From the NCBI GenBank assembly GCA_900551245.1, contig URVC01000064.1:1-24060 (forward strand): a stretch of 24,060 nucleotides of DNA, read 5' to 3'. The translations under genes were made by a program, and so were the position numbers. This stretch comes from an uncultured bacterium (GTDB taxonomy: Bacteria > Verrucomicrobiota > Lentisphaeria > Victivallales > Victivallaceae). The notes under the pieces were generated by a model. That model was not told the DNA's origin. It did not search any database and worked only from the letters and a program-made list of their open reading frames with translations. Position 1 is the first letter of the stretch; every line of letters begins with the position of its first letter. Positions 15,077 through 23,360 of this stretch are shown here, in pieces.

Positions 15077-17113
15077 TTACCGGCGGGAGAAGCGGAGGAT
15101 GCGCTCCATCTCCCAGTCGGTCAGGAACAGTGCGCCGAGCGACATTGTGAGGTGGAAGAGGGAGGTGTTCCACTTCTGATCCTTGTACCACCCCTCGAAG
15201 GTGCGCGTCGCCCCTTCGGAGAGCATCCGCAGCCAGGCGTCTTTGTCGGTCAGCAGTTCGTGAATTAGCTCCGTTTCCCCCTCCCGGCGGAGGAACGCCA
15301 GCAACGGAAAGGTCACGAAAAGCAGACTTTGCGACAGCCGTTTTTCGCGGATCATCGCAACGGTGTTCCGTACCCCCGCCCGGTCGGGAAAGAGTTCGAA
15401 AAATGCGGCGAATACGTTGCCGGGCAAGCTGATATGATCGGTCGAAACACTGTCGCGAAACTGCTGTTTCGCCGGGTCGTAGAAGGCGGCGACGAACGCT
15501 TTCTCCAGCGGCGCGGTCTCGGCATAGGGCGGCTGCCCGAGCATTGCGGCCACCTCGTTCAGGCACTTGATCGCGCCGATGTACCAGGCGTTGAGCGCGT
15601 TGTGTTTGGTGTCACAGCGCTTCCCCTCGGTGAGGTCGACGTCGTAGCCGTCGCGCAGATTGGCGGGCCACTCGACCACGCACCACTTGTCCAGATGATT
15701 GAGCAGCCCGTCCGCTTCAGCGTACTCCTCGCGGTAGAAGTCGAGGATGTCGGCGAATGCGGCGTACCGTTCGCGGGCGAACTCGAGATTCCCGGTGAGG
15801 CGGCAGTACTCCATCAACAGCAGGAACATGATGAGCGGATATTCGGCGATCTCCTGCATGAAGGAGCAGGCCGCGCAGGTCATCAGGCCGCGGTTGATGA
15901 ACGAGGTGCGGAGAAAGTCGTCGAAGAACTTCTCCATCGGCGCGAAATCTTTTGTCAGGATGGACCAGGCGAGCAGGCTGTAGCAGGCGTCGCCGAGGTA
16001 GTAACCCTTCTCCCGCTCCATGCAGTCCTGAATGACCTCCTGCATGCCGTAGTGGAGGGTGTCGACACAGAGCTTCCACACCGCCAGTGACTTCTCGTCG
16101 GTCCGGTTGCAGAGCGCCTTGAGCGGGAAGGGGTAGTGCCGCGCGCAGAGGCACAGGGAATCCGGTTCGATTTCGCACCCCGGGGGGAGCAGGAGTTCGA
16201 CATAGCGGAAACTTTTGTAGTCGAACTGATTGAGCGTGTCGACGTTCCCGGAGAGGCGGAGAAACTCGATGTAGTTGCAGTTCGCCCGGAGCTGATGCCG
16301 GACGGAACCATCTTCGTTGAGTTCCTGCCCGAAGCGCATTTCGATTTCGTCCGCCCGTTTCCCGCGGGCGCGGAAGGTGAGACTGCCGACGTAGATGGCG
16401 CCGAAGTCGATCCGGAACCCGTTCTCCAGCGGCTCCACGGCGGCGGGAGCGATCGATTCGAATTCCAGCTGTGCGGTCGGCTGGCGGAACATCCGGTACG
16501 CGGCGTGGCGGCGGATCTTCGCCGGAGTCCAGCCGGAATCGTCGAACTCCGGCTGTTCGAAGCCGACTTCGGGGGCAGCGGCGTCGTAACGTTCGAGAAA
16601 CTGGGTTTCATACCCGGCCTTTCCGGCCGCGGAGAATCCGGAGTGCACCCGGCAGAGGAAGCTCTCGTCGGAGGCGAGCAGCAGTTTCTCCTGCGCGAAC
16701 AGGTCGAGCAGCAACCCGTGCTGCCGGTCGCCGCTCACCCAGACCCGGTTGATGAGTCCCTGATAGTAGGTGTGCACGGCGATGGTGTTCTCGCCGGGGT
16801 GGACGAACTTCGACAGGTCCACCCGGTTGTAGAAGTAGTGGAAACTGTAGCCGGCGGCCGGCCCCTGCGTGACGAAAACGCCGTTCACATACAGTTTGTA
16901 GTAGTCATCGGCGCTGATGTGAAGGATCACATTGTCCGTTGCCGTCAGCGTGAATTTTCTCCGGAAGAGGATGTGGCGGTTCTGCCGCTCCGGCTCAACC
17001 GCCGGCAGCGAGGAGCGGTCGAGCTGGCGGTGAAACATGTTCTGAGGAGTGAGGTTGCAGAACTCCTCCGTGGTGATCCAGTATCCGGCGAAAACTTCCG
17101 GTTCTTCCTTCAT
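15077..17113 (-). CDS. GH78-like alpha-L-rhamnosidase
   Basis: This 678-residue protein has the bacterial alpha-L-rhamnosidase layout. The N-terminal beta-sandwich (~45-140) is lectin-like, with DDYYKLYVNGVFVTQGPAAGYSFHYFYNRVDLSKFVHPGENTIAVHTY. A concanavalin-like domain follows (~225-325, GSLTFRARGKRADEIEMRFGQEL), then a helical (alpha/alpha)6 catalytic domain from ~335. The GH78 hallmark appears as QDCMEREKGYYLGDA at 362-376, where Asp363, Glu366/368 and Asp375 match the acidic cluster of that family. There is no signal peptide, so it acts in the cytoplasm on imported rhamnosides. ATG at 17113 has CAGGA upstream; earlier in-frame starts would overlap its own promoter. It is shorter than typical GH78 (about 900), lacking an extra N-terminal domain. 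Confidence 0.85.
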   Translation of the reverse strand: MKEEPEVFAGYWITTEEFCNLTPQNMFHRQLDRSSLPAVEPERQNRHILFRRKFTLTATDNVILHISADDYYKLYVNGVFVTQGPAAGYSFHYFYNRVDLSKFVHPGENTIAVHTYYQGLINRVWVSGDRQHGLLLDLFAQEKLLLASDESFLCRVHSGFSAAGKAGYETQFLERYDAAAPEVGFEQPEFDDSGWTPAKIRRHAAYRMFRQPTAQLEFESIAPAAVEPLENGFRIDFGAIYVGSLTFRARGKRADEIEMRFGQELNEDGSVRHQLRANCNYIEFLRLSGNVDTLNQFDYKSFRYVELLLPPGCEIEPDSLCLCARHYPFPLKALCNRTDEKSLAVWKLCVDTLHYGMQEVIQDCMEREKGYYLGDACYSLLAWSILTKDFAPMEKFFDDFLRTSFINRGLMTCAACSFMQEIAEYPLIMFLLLMEYCRLTGNLEFARERYAAFADILDFYREEYAEADGLLNHLDKWCVVEWPANLRDGYDVDLTEGKRCDTKHNALNAWYIGAIKCLNEVAAMLGQPPYAETAPLEKAFVAAFYDPAKQQFRDSVSTDHISLPGNVFAAFFELFPDRAGVRNTVAMIREKRLSQSLLFVTFPLLAFLRREGETELIHELLTDKDAWLRMLSEGATRTFEGWYKDQKWNTSLFHLTMSLGALFLTDWEMERILRFSRR

Positions 17114-17158
17114 GGTGAAAATTCCTGCTTTGAGATTGATCGTTTGCGCGATGTGTTT

Positions 17159-17187
17159 ACTATACCGCTCCAGCAGGCTTTTGCCAG
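17159..17187 (-). promoter_or_regulatory. Sigma70-like promoter of the GH78-like gene
   Basis: Read on the minus strand, CTGGCA (17187-17182), a 17-base spacer, and TATAGT (17164-17159). The start codon at 17113 is about 45 bases downstream, a normal leader length. Confidence 0.6.
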
Positions 17188-17231
17188 CCGGGGAGAGGGG
17201 GTTTCCCGCTCTTTTTCGCGGATGAAATCGC

Positions 17232-17341
17232 TTTGGTTGGATGGTTCCCAGGAAAACATAACCAAAAAAAGAGTGTTTTTTCACGGTTTTTCGAGCAGGG
17301 GGATTGCTTTCCATTTTTGTTTCCGGTATAATGTAACCAAA
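17232..17341. promoter_or_regulatory. Three AACCAAA boxes between divergent promoters
   Basis: AACCAAA occurs at 17260-17266 and 17335-17341, and inverted as TTTGGTT at 17232-17238. The first two extend to TAACCAAA. One pair is an inverted repeat with a 21-base centre upstream of both promoters, and the third box sits at the expected transcript start of the + strand gene. This could be a shared operator for the divergent pair. The evidence is only base matching. Confidence 0.35.
17304..17332 (+). promoter_or_regulatory. Sigma70-like promoter of the second prepilin-like gene
   Basis: TTGCTT at 17304-17309, exactly 17 bases, TATAAT at 17327-17332. The transcript would start near 17339, which excludes the in-frame ATG at 17341 and supports ATG 17401. 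Confidence 0.8.
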
Positions 17342-17400
17342 TGAACAATAACACCGGGGGACGGACCGAGTTTCCCGCAATGTGGAACAGGAGAGCGAAG

Positions 17401-18210
17401 ATGTTGAGATGGAAAGGTTTTCGTGCTGACAAACGGCGGAATTTTACTTTGATCGAACTCCTCATCGTGATTGCGATCATCGCGATTCTCGCGTCGATGC
17501 TGCTGCCGGCGCTGAACAAGGCGCGCGACCGGGCGAAGACGATCCTCTGCGTCAACAATCTCAAGCAGATCGGGCTGGGGCTGATCCGCTACACCGCTGA
17601 TTACGGCTATTATCCCTGGCCGATGGACAAAGATCAAACTCTGCCGACCGGCTACGCGAAGGGCTGGATCTGGAATTTGATGACCGGCGTGGACGGCGCC
17701 GGGAAGAGATTTGCGTCCAGCTATGTTCCGCCCTGGGCAGAGCGGATGCCCAACGGCAGTTACCTCGGGCTGCGCTGCCCGCTGCACGATACACAGCGTT
17801 CCGCACCCGGCAGCACCGGACCGGTGAACTCCTATATCTTTGTCGGCAGCAACTCCCAGGTCAATTATGCGGGGAACTCCGTCGGCATCACCGGCTTTCT
17901 GGCGACCGGCAGCCGTTCCGCAGTCCGGCCGGAAAAGGTGAGAAATCCTTCGAAAAAGATCGGCATCATCGAGCGTGAGAAGGATCAGGACAATTTCGGG
18001 ATGGGATACATCGACGACGGCCGTTACCTTTACAACACACCAAGTTCCCCCACCATCGGGCCGGTTCACAACAAGGATGCCGGTTATCTCTGCCTCGACG
18101 GCCACGCCGGGATGATCAACGTTGTCGCCGAACTGAACGCCGACGGCAACGCCTACACCGCTCACACCACCGAGCTCTGGCAGAAGTATTTTGCCACCAA
18201 TTATCCCTGA
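17401..18210 (+). CDS. Prepilin-type N-terminal domain protein with H-x9-DG motif
   Basis: This 269-residue protein has a 14-residue basic leader (MLRWKGFRADKRRN) before FTLIELLIVIAIIAILASMLLPALNKARDRAK, so the processed form would begin at Phe15 with Glu at +5. The C-terminal HNKDAGYLCLDG is an exact H-x9-DG motif. It is the same family as the protein at 10683, but outside the N-terminal helix I see little similarity, so it is not a recent duplicate. AGGAGA sits just before ATG 17401. It is divergent from the GH78-like gene and followed by a DUF6786 gene with its own promoter. Function unknown; secretion-related pseudopilin or surface protein is the usual guess. Confidence 0.88.
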   Translation: MLRWKGFRADKRRNFTLIELLIVIAIIAILASMLLPALNKARDRAKTILCVNNLKQIGLGLIRYTADYGYYPWPMDKDQTLPTGYAKGWIWNLMTGVDGAGKRFASSYVPPWAERMPNGSYLGLRCPLHDTQRSAPGSTGPVNSYIFVGSNSQVNYAGNSVGITGFLATGSRSAVRPEKVRNPSKKIGIIEREKDQDNFGMGYIDDGRYLYNTPSSPTIGPVHNKDAGYLCLDGHAGMINVVAELNADGNAYTAHTTELWQKYFATNYP

Positions 18211-18233
18211 GTTCTCGATTTTCCTGCGGAAAT

Positions 18234-18266
18234 CCGTTTCCTTCGGTTGCGTTCCTTCGGAAACGG
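18234..18266. repeat. Inverted repeat flanking the -35 box of the DUF6786 promoter
   Basis: CCGTTTCC (18234-18241) and GGAAACGG (18259-18266) are perfect 8-base inverted arms with a 17-base centre that contains the -35 hexamer. It could be an operator, or a hairpin at the end of the preceding transcript, although no T-run follows. Confidence 0.5.
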
Positions 18267-18275
18267 CGCTATACT
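18247..18275 (+). promoter_or_regulatory. Sigma70-like promoter of the DUF6786 gene
   Basis: TTGCGT at 18247-18252, a 17-base spacer, TATACT at 18270-18275. The start codon at 18316 is about 35 bases past the expected transcript start. Confidence 0.75.
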
Positions 18276-18315
18276 AAATCCCGGATGGACAAACGTTGTA
18301 TTGCGGGAGAATCCT

Positions 18316-19452
18316 ATGAATCAGACATTTCAGAGTGAAGTCGAATTTCTCCGGTCACATGGACTTGCCCCGGTCGTGCTCGGCAACGACGAAGGCGCGC
18401 GCCTGGTCACGCTGGCCGAATATCAGGGGCGGGTGATGACCAGCACCATGGCCGGCGACGGGGGGCCCGGCTGCGGCTGGATCAACCGCGCGCTGATCGC
18501 CTCCGGCGAACGGACACCGCACATCAACGCCTACGGCGGCGAGGACCGCTTCTGGCTCGGGCCGGAAGGGGGACAGTTTTCGCTCTACTTCCCGCCCGGC
18601 GCGCCGTTCGACTTCGACCACTGGCAGGTGCCCGCCGCCGAGGATACCGAGGTCTGGAAGCTCGATTCCGCGGGAGAAATCGAAGCGGCGTTCTCCACGG
18701 AGTTCTCCATCCGGAACTGGAGCGGATTCGAGAAAAAAATCCGCATGGAGCGGGTGGTGCGGCTGCTTGACTGCGCCGGAATCGCCGCCGATCTCGGCGT
18801 CACCTTTGACAAAACCCGCGTTTCCGCCGTCGGCTATGTGACGGAAAACCGCGTGACCAACATCGGGCGGGAGGCGTGGACCCGGGAGAACGGCGCGCTC
18901 TCCATCTGGATGCTCGGCATGTTCAACCCGTCGGCGCGGACCGTGATCGTCATCCCCTACCGCACCGACGCTCCCGGCGCGATCGTCAAGGACGACTACT
19001 TCGGGCGCATTCCCGGCGACCGGCTCCGTATCGACACCGGACGCGGCCGTATCCTCTTCTCCGCTGACGGCAACTGCCGCGGCAAACTCGGCCTCTCCAA
19101 CCGCCGCGCCACCGGCGTGCTCGGCAGTTATGACGCCGAAAACCGGATTCTCACCGTGGTTCACTATTCGCCCGGCCCCGCCGACGCCGAATATGTCAAC
19201 GCCGCCTGGGAGATTCAGGAGTGCCCCTTCGAAGGCGACACGGTCAACGCCTACAACGACGGACCGCTCGCCGACGGTTCGCAGATGGGGCCGTTCTATG
19301 AACTGGAATCGAGTTCTCCGGCCGGATTCCCCGCGCCGGGCGGTTCCCTGTGCCACACCCACGCCACCTTCCACTTCACCGGTGACCCGGAGGAGCTGGA
19401 CCGGATTGCGGAAAAACTGCTCAACGGCCCGGTTACATCGCTGACCTTGTGA
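18316..19452 (+). CDS. DUF6786-like protein (galactose-mutarotase-like fold suspected)
   Basis: This 378-residue protein shows MTSTMAGDGGPGCGWINRALI, NAYGGEDRFWLGPEGGQFSLYFPPG (residues ~75-100) and, near the end, SLCHTHATFHFTG. These match a conserved uncharacterised family found in Bacteroidota and Lentisphaerota glycan-use regions, which I recall as DUF6786. The beta-rich content and the GGEDRFWLGPEGG pattern resemble the aldose epimerase/mutarotase superfamily, so a carbohydrate-binding or sugar-modifying role is possible but unproven. There is no signal peptide. GGGAGA precedes ATG 18316, and earlier in-frame starts lie within the promoter. It sits between a prepilin-like gene and a large glycosidase, each with a separate promoter. 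Confidence 0.78.
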   Translation: MNQTFQSEVEFLRSHGLAPVVLGNDEGARLVTLAEYQGRVMTSTMAGDGGPGCGWINRALIASGERTPHINAYGGEDRFWLGPEGGQFSLYFPPGAPFDFDHWQVPAAEDTEVWKLDSAGEIEAAFSTEFSIRNWSGFEKKIRMERVVRLLDCAGIAADLGVTFDKTRVSAVGYVTENRVTNIGREAWTRENGALSIWMLGMFNPSARTVIVIPYRTDAPGAIVKDDYFGRIPGDRLRIDTGRGRILFSADGNCRGKLGLSNRRATGVLGSYDAENRILTVVHYSPGPADAEYVNAAWEIQECPFEGDTVNAYNDGPLADGSQMGPFYELESSSPAGFPAPGGSLCHTHATFHFTGDPEELDRIAEKLLNGPVTSLTL

Positions 19453-19461
19453 GCCGGTTGC

Positions 19462-19490
19462 ACCTCCACCGCCGTACCCCGGGGGGTTTT
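19462..19490 (+). terminator. Weak intrinsic terminator after the DUF6786 gene
   Basis: ACCTCC (19462-19467 region) can pair with the GGGGGGT around 19481-19487, and T residues follow to 19491. The stem is short with one G-U pair, so this is only a candidate. Confidence 0.3.
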
Positions 19491-19516
19491 TCGTCGGAAA
19501 ATCCTCTCTTGACGGA

Positions 19517-19545
19517 TTGAAATCCCGGCCCGGGTACGGTATCTT
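19517..19545 (+). promoter_or_regulatory. Sigma70-like promoter of the large glycosidase gene
   Basis: TTGAAA at 19517-19522, exactly 17 bases, TATCTT at 19540-19545. A TTGACG at 19509 is 25 bases from the same -10 and is therefore less likely. The ATG at 19591 lies about 40 bases downstream. Confidence 0.65.
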
Positions 19546-19590
19546 AAACACATATCAGACCATTGCACCAGAGAATGAAAGAGTATTTTG

Positions 19591-22500
19591 ATGATGAAAC
19601 AACCGCTTGAACTGGCCGCTCCGCCGGCCGATTACCGTCCGATTCCATTCTGGAGCTGGAATGAGAAACTGGAGCCGGAGGTGCTCCGCGAACAGATTCG
19701 CCAGATGCATGACGCCGGAATCGGCGGATTTTTCATGCACGCGCGCGGAGGACTTCAGACCGCCTACCTTTCGCCGGAGTGGATGAGTTGTGTCGAAGCC
19801 TGCATCGACGAGGCCGACAAGCTCGGCATGAACGCCTGGCTCTACGATGAGAACGGCTGGCCCAGCGGCTTCGGCGGCGGCGCGGTCAACGGCCTCGGCG
19901 TGAAATACCAGCAGAAATATCTGCGGTATGAGTTTCTCGACGCCGCGGAGGCCGGCGGCCGTACCGACACCATCGGCTGGTACACGCCGGAGGGCGAACT
20001 GATCGGCAAACCCCTCCCCGCCGGTGTGGAAGGGCGGGTCCTGCGCTGTTACTTCGAGGTCAATCCCTACTATGTGGACAACCTCGATCCGGAGGTGGTG
20101 GCGGAGTTTCTCCGGGTCACCCACGACTACTATTACCGCAATCTGCCGAAACGGCTCTCCCGCCGTCTGAAGGGGATCTTCACCGACGAGCCGCAGTTGT
20201 CGCGCAACGGCTTCCTCTGGTCGTTCGTACTGGAGGAGGAGTACTGGAAGGCCTACCACCGCGAACTTCTGCCGGAACTGCCGATGCTCTTCCTCGGCAT
20301 GCCGGGCAGCGACGCGATGCGGATTCGTTTCTGGAGCCTCGCCGCCCGCCTCTTCAGCCGGAACTTCATGCAGCAGATCCGCGAATGGTGCGATGAACAC
20401 GGCTGGATGCTGACCGGTCACCACGTGCTCGAAGAGACCTGCCAGGGGCAGATCAACAGCAACGGTTCGGTGATGGCGCAGTACCGCTGGTACCACATTC
20501 CGGGCATGGACCACCTCGGCCGTTCGGAACCCAGTCCGGTCGCCATGACCCAGCTGGTCTCCGCCGCGATGCAGGTTGGCCAGAAACAGATCCTCTCTGA
20601 GAGCTTCGCGCTCTGCGGCTGGAATTTCAACTTCTCCGGCATGCTGTGGATGTTCCAGCAGCAGTTCGCGCACGGAGTGAACCTCCCCTGCCAGCATCTG
20701 CAGGGCTATTCGCTGCGCGGACTGCGCAAGCGGGACTATCCGGCTTCGCTCTTCGTGCACCAGCCGTGGTGGGGCGACTACCGGCAGATCAACGACGCCT
20801 TCGCCCGGATCGGCATGATGCTCGCCGAAGGGAAGGCGTCCGCCGAGGTGCTGGTGCTCCACCCGCTCTCGACCGCGTGGATGCACTACAGCGAATGCGA
20901 CCGGCTGAAGGCGATGGAGTTCTATACGGAAGGGCTGAAACGGCTCACCGTCGAACTCGACTCCCTGCAGATTCCGCACCATTACGCCGACGAGGTGCTC
21001 ACTTCGGAGCTCGGCTCCTTCGAAGACGGAAAGATCCGGATCGGCCGGATGGCGTATTCTCTGGTGGTGATTCCGCAACTGGTCAACCTCTCCTCGCAGA
21101 TGCTGACGATGCTGGAAAAATTCACCGAGGCCGGCGGCATCGTGCTGGTGGTCCGCAACCGGCTCGAACCGGAGAAACTCACCGTTGACGGCGAGCCCGC
21201 GTCGCAGCAGGTGCGCGACTGGTTCGCCTCGCTGCCCGCCTACGACTCGGAGGCCGCCGCCGCCGAGACCGTTGCGGATCTGCTGCCCGACCGGGTGCGG
21301 ATTACCGAACACGGGGTGCCCGCCCGCCGGGTGGTCGGCACCTTCCGCGACTTCGACAATCTGGAGGGGCGCAGCGGCCGGATGCACTTCATCACCAATC
21401 TGCAGTACAACCAGCCCTGTTCGCTGACGATCGCGCTGCCCCGCACCGGGCGGCAGGTGGAGGTGATCGATCCCTTCAGCGGGAAGTTCTCGATCCTCTC
21501 CGGCGTCCGCCATTCCGGGAACCATCTCGTCTTCGACTATCCGCTGGCGGCGGGGGAGGCGGCGATCTTCTTCGTTTCGCCGCATCCGGAGAAACATGCT
21601 CCGAAAATCCGGGTCGAGGATGTGTTCGCGCTGGAACCGGTCCGGCGGCTCGACTCCGCTTTTACGGTCGAGCACGCCTCCGAAAACCTCTTCACTCTCG
21701 ACCGCTGCCGCTACCGGGTTGACGGCGGCGAGTGGATCGACGAGCATGTCTGCGTGATCCACGCCCGGCTGCTCCGGCTCCGGCGGCCCTGCGATCTGGA
21801 GATGGAGTTCCGTTTCAATCTCGCGCCGGACTTCGACTTCTCCGCGCCGCTTTCGCTGGTGGCGGAGACGCCGGAACGGTGTGAATTCGCGCTCAACGGG
21901 CACCGTTTCGACGCGGTGGATTCCGGGGCGGTGTTCGACCAGGCGTTCCGCCGGATTCCGCTGCCGGCGGCGCTGATCGGCGGCGTCAACGTGCTGTCGA
22001 TCCGCACCCGCTACACCCAGCCGGAGGAGGTCTACGCCAAGCTCGAACGCGCCCGGCAGTTCGAAACCGAATACAACACGCTCTGTTTCGATTCGGAGGT
22101 GGAGAGCGTCTATCTGGCCGGAAACTTCTCCGTGCGCCACATCGGCCGCGAGGAGGAGCTTATGCGCGGGGCGGAGCGGTTCCATGGCCGGTTCGAACTT
22201 GGCGCTCCGATGACCGGTGCGGCGGTCGACGCCGCCGATCTGGTCCGCGCCGGAATGCCGTTCTTCGCCGGAAAGGTGACGCTCGCGCGGGAGATCGATC
22301 TCACCGCCGACGAGGCCGAATCGATCCGGTATCTGCGTTTCGCCGCGGTCGGCGCGAACTCCTACCGCGTCTGGATCAACGGGGAGGAGGCCGGATTCCG
22401 CTTCCAGGGGCCCTACGCTCTGCGGATTGACTCCTTCCTCCGCGCCGGCGTGAACCGGATTGAAGTGGAGCTGACCACCTCGCTGCGCAACCTGCTCGGC

Positions 22501-22647
22501 CCCCACCACCTCGACGAAGGGGAGAGCTACGGCGTCAACACCCGCTCCTTCGACAAGGAGCCGAACGCGATCGACAACCCCGCGCCGCCCTGGAACGACG
22601 GCTACTGCTTCGTCAAGCTCGGACTGCGGGATATCGTCCTCGCCTGA
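19591..22647 (+). CDS. Large GH106-like glycoside hydrolase (alpha-L-rhamnosidase-related)
   Basis: This 1018-residue protein opens with PIPFWSWNEKLEPEVLREQIRQMHDAGIGGFFMHARGG and WLYDENGWPSGFGGG (Asp86, Glu87), and has GIFTDEPQLSRNG with Glu200. These are features of GH106-related TIM-barrel enzymes that often annotate only as 'glycosyl hydrolase'. A middle region (~450-580) is followed by beta-sandwich segments. The C-terminal part (~905-970), YLRFAAVGANSYRVWINGEEAGF through FLRAGVNRIEVELTTSLRN, is a galactose-binding-like domain typical of rhamnosidases. It has no signal peptide, so the substrate is probably an imported oligosaccharide. ATG 19591 follows GAAAGAG; TTG 19588 and ATG 19594 are alternatives. 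It fits the nearby GH78-like enzyme in a rhamnose-containing glycan theme. The family is likely, the exact substrate unknown. Confidence 0.8.
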   Translation: MMKQPLELAAPPADYRPIPFWSWNEKLEPEVLREQIRQMHDAGIGGFFMHARGGLQTAYLSPEWMSCVEACIDEADKLGMNAWLYDENGWPSGFGGGAVNGLGVKYQQKYLRYEFLDAAEAGGRTDTIGWYTPEGELIGKPLPAGVEGRVLRCYFEVNPYYVDNLDPEVVAEFLRVTHDYYYRNLPKRLSRRLKGIFTDEPQLSRNGFLWSFVLEEEYWKAYHRELLPELPMLFLGMPGSDAMRIRFWSLAARLFSRNFMQQIREWCDEHGWMLTGHHVLEETCQGQINSNGSVMAQYRWYHIPGMDHLGRSEPSPVAMTQLVSAAMQVGQKQILSESFALCGWNFNFSGMLWMFQQQFAHGVNLPCQHLQGYSLRGLRKRDYPASLFVHQPWWGDYRQINDAFARIGMMLAEGKASAEVLVLHPLSTAWMHYSECDRLKAMEFYTEGLKRLTVELDSLQIPHHYADEVLTSELGSFEDGKIRIGRMAYSLVVIPQLVNLSSQMLTMLEKFTEAGGIVLVVRNRLEPEKLTVDGEPASQQVRDWFASLPAYDSEAAAAETVADLLPDRVRITEHGVPARRVVGTFRDFDNLEGRSGRMHFITNLQYNQPCSLTIALPRTGRQVEVIDPFSGKFSILSGVRHSGNHLVFDYPLAAGEAAIFFVSPHPEKHAPKIRVEDVFALEPVRRLDSAFTVEHASENLFTLDRCRYRVDGGEWIDEHVCVIHARLLRLRRPCDLEMEFRFNLAPDFDFSAPLSLVAETPERCEFALNGHRFDAVDSGAVFDQAFRRIPLPAALIGGVNVLSIRTRYTQPEEVYAKLERARQFETEYNTLCFDSEVESVYLAGNFSVRHIGREEELMRGAERFHGRFELGAPMTGAAVDAADLVRAGMPFFAGKVTLAREIDLTADEAESIRYLRFAAVGANSYRVWINGEEAGFRFQGPYALRIDSFLRAGVNRIEVELTTSLRNLLGPHHLDEGESYGVNTRSFDKEPNAIDNPAPPWNDGYCFVKLGLRDIVLA

Positions 22648-22660
22648 GGCGCGATACGGA

Positions 22661-22709
22661 AATCCCCCGCGTTTTCTTCTACGTGAAGAGAAGCGCGGGG
22701 GATTTTTTT
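22661..22709 (+). terminator. Strong intrinsic terminator of the GH106-like gene
   Basis: AATCCCCCGCG (22661-22671) pairs perfectly with CGCGGGGGATT (22693-22703 region), with partial pairing continuing inward, followed by seven T. It lies 13 bases after the stop and between convergent genes. The minus-strand side has only a short T-run, so it mainly serves the + strand. Confidence 0.88.
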
Positions 22710-22729
22710 ACCCGTTGCCGACGGCGGCA

Positions 22730-23341
22730 TCAGTCGAAGATCGATTTGGTCTCCTGCTTGCCGATTTCGACGTTGTCCTCCCAGACTGCGAGGCCGGTGG
22801 CGAGGTCGGTCATCACCACGTGGAAGAAGAAGTAGGACTCTTCAACCCGGCCCACCCGGTTGCTCTGCTGGACGATCTCACCCGAGAGGCTCATATCCGG
22901 CGCGATCACGGTGCCGCGCTTCTGCACGGTCGCCTGATTGAAGAGGTCGTCGTTCTCCAGTTCGCGCACCTGCCGGACCGCGGCCTCTTCGGCTCCCTTC
23001 GCACCGACCGCGGTGGTGGTGACCGCTTTGCCGGAGCGGAGAATCGCCTGCCGGATCTTGTCGGTCAGAATCCGGGTGTTGACCGGCGTGGAGGTGTTGT
23101 TTTTCACCTCGCCGACCATCACGATCGTCTTGCGTCCGTCGGCCCGGTTCAGCGCACCGGAGGCGAGGAGCGAATCGATCGATTTCAATGCGGCGGTCTG
23201 CCAGTCCTTGACGTCGATCCGGTGGGTGCTGGTCAGCGTCTGGTCGCCGGCGGGGTCGATGCGGTGCGGCGCGACGGCGCAGCCGTACCCGAGCAGCAGC
23301 GCCGCGGCCGCCGCACTTCCATAGAGTGCACGTGTCTTCAT
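22730..23341 (-). CDS. lpoB: LpoB-like penicillin-binding protein activator lipoprotein
   Basis: This 203-residue protein has a lipoprotein signal (MKTRALYGSAAAAALLLGYGC, Cys21). The body matches the LpoB/YcfM family: KTIVMVGEVKNNTSTPVNTRILTDKIRQAILRSGKAV (residues ~70-107), PDMSLSGEIVQQSNRVGRVEESYFFFHVVMTDLATGLAVWEDNVEIGKQ near the C-terminus. In E. coli LpoB is an outer-membrane lipoprotein that reaches through the peptidoglycan to activate PBP1b; this protein is the same length class, with a shorter linker. AAGGAAAA lies upstream of the ATG at 23341. It follows the YcfL-like gene by 19 bases on the same strand, the same order as ycfL-lpoB in E. coli, and the two are probably cotranscribed. 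Which penicillin-binding protein it acts on is unknown here. Confidence 0.88.
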   Translation of the reverse strand: MKTRALYGSAAAAALLLGYGCAVAPHRIDPAGDQTLTSTHRIDVKDWQTAALKSIDSLLASGALNRADGRKTIVMVGEVKNNTSTPVNTRILTDKIRQAILRSGKAVTTTAVGAKGAEEAAVRQVRELENDDLFNQATVQKRGTVIAPDMSLSGEIVQQSNRVGRVEESYFFFHVVMTDLATGLAVWEDNVEIGKQETKSIFD

Positions 23342-23360
23342 CGGTTGATTTTCCTTTCCG

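Noticed and set aside
17341..17400. Earlier ATG start at 17341 for the second prepilin-like gene
   Set aside because: It lies at the expected transcript start, 9 bases after the -10 box, with no ribosome binding site. ATG 17401 has AGGAGA and gives a normal prepilin leader.
19555..22509. A 984-codon minus-strand open frame opposite the GH106-like gene
   Set aside because: Same shadow composition, no ribosome binding site or domain, and the + strand shows glycosidase motifs and a promoter.
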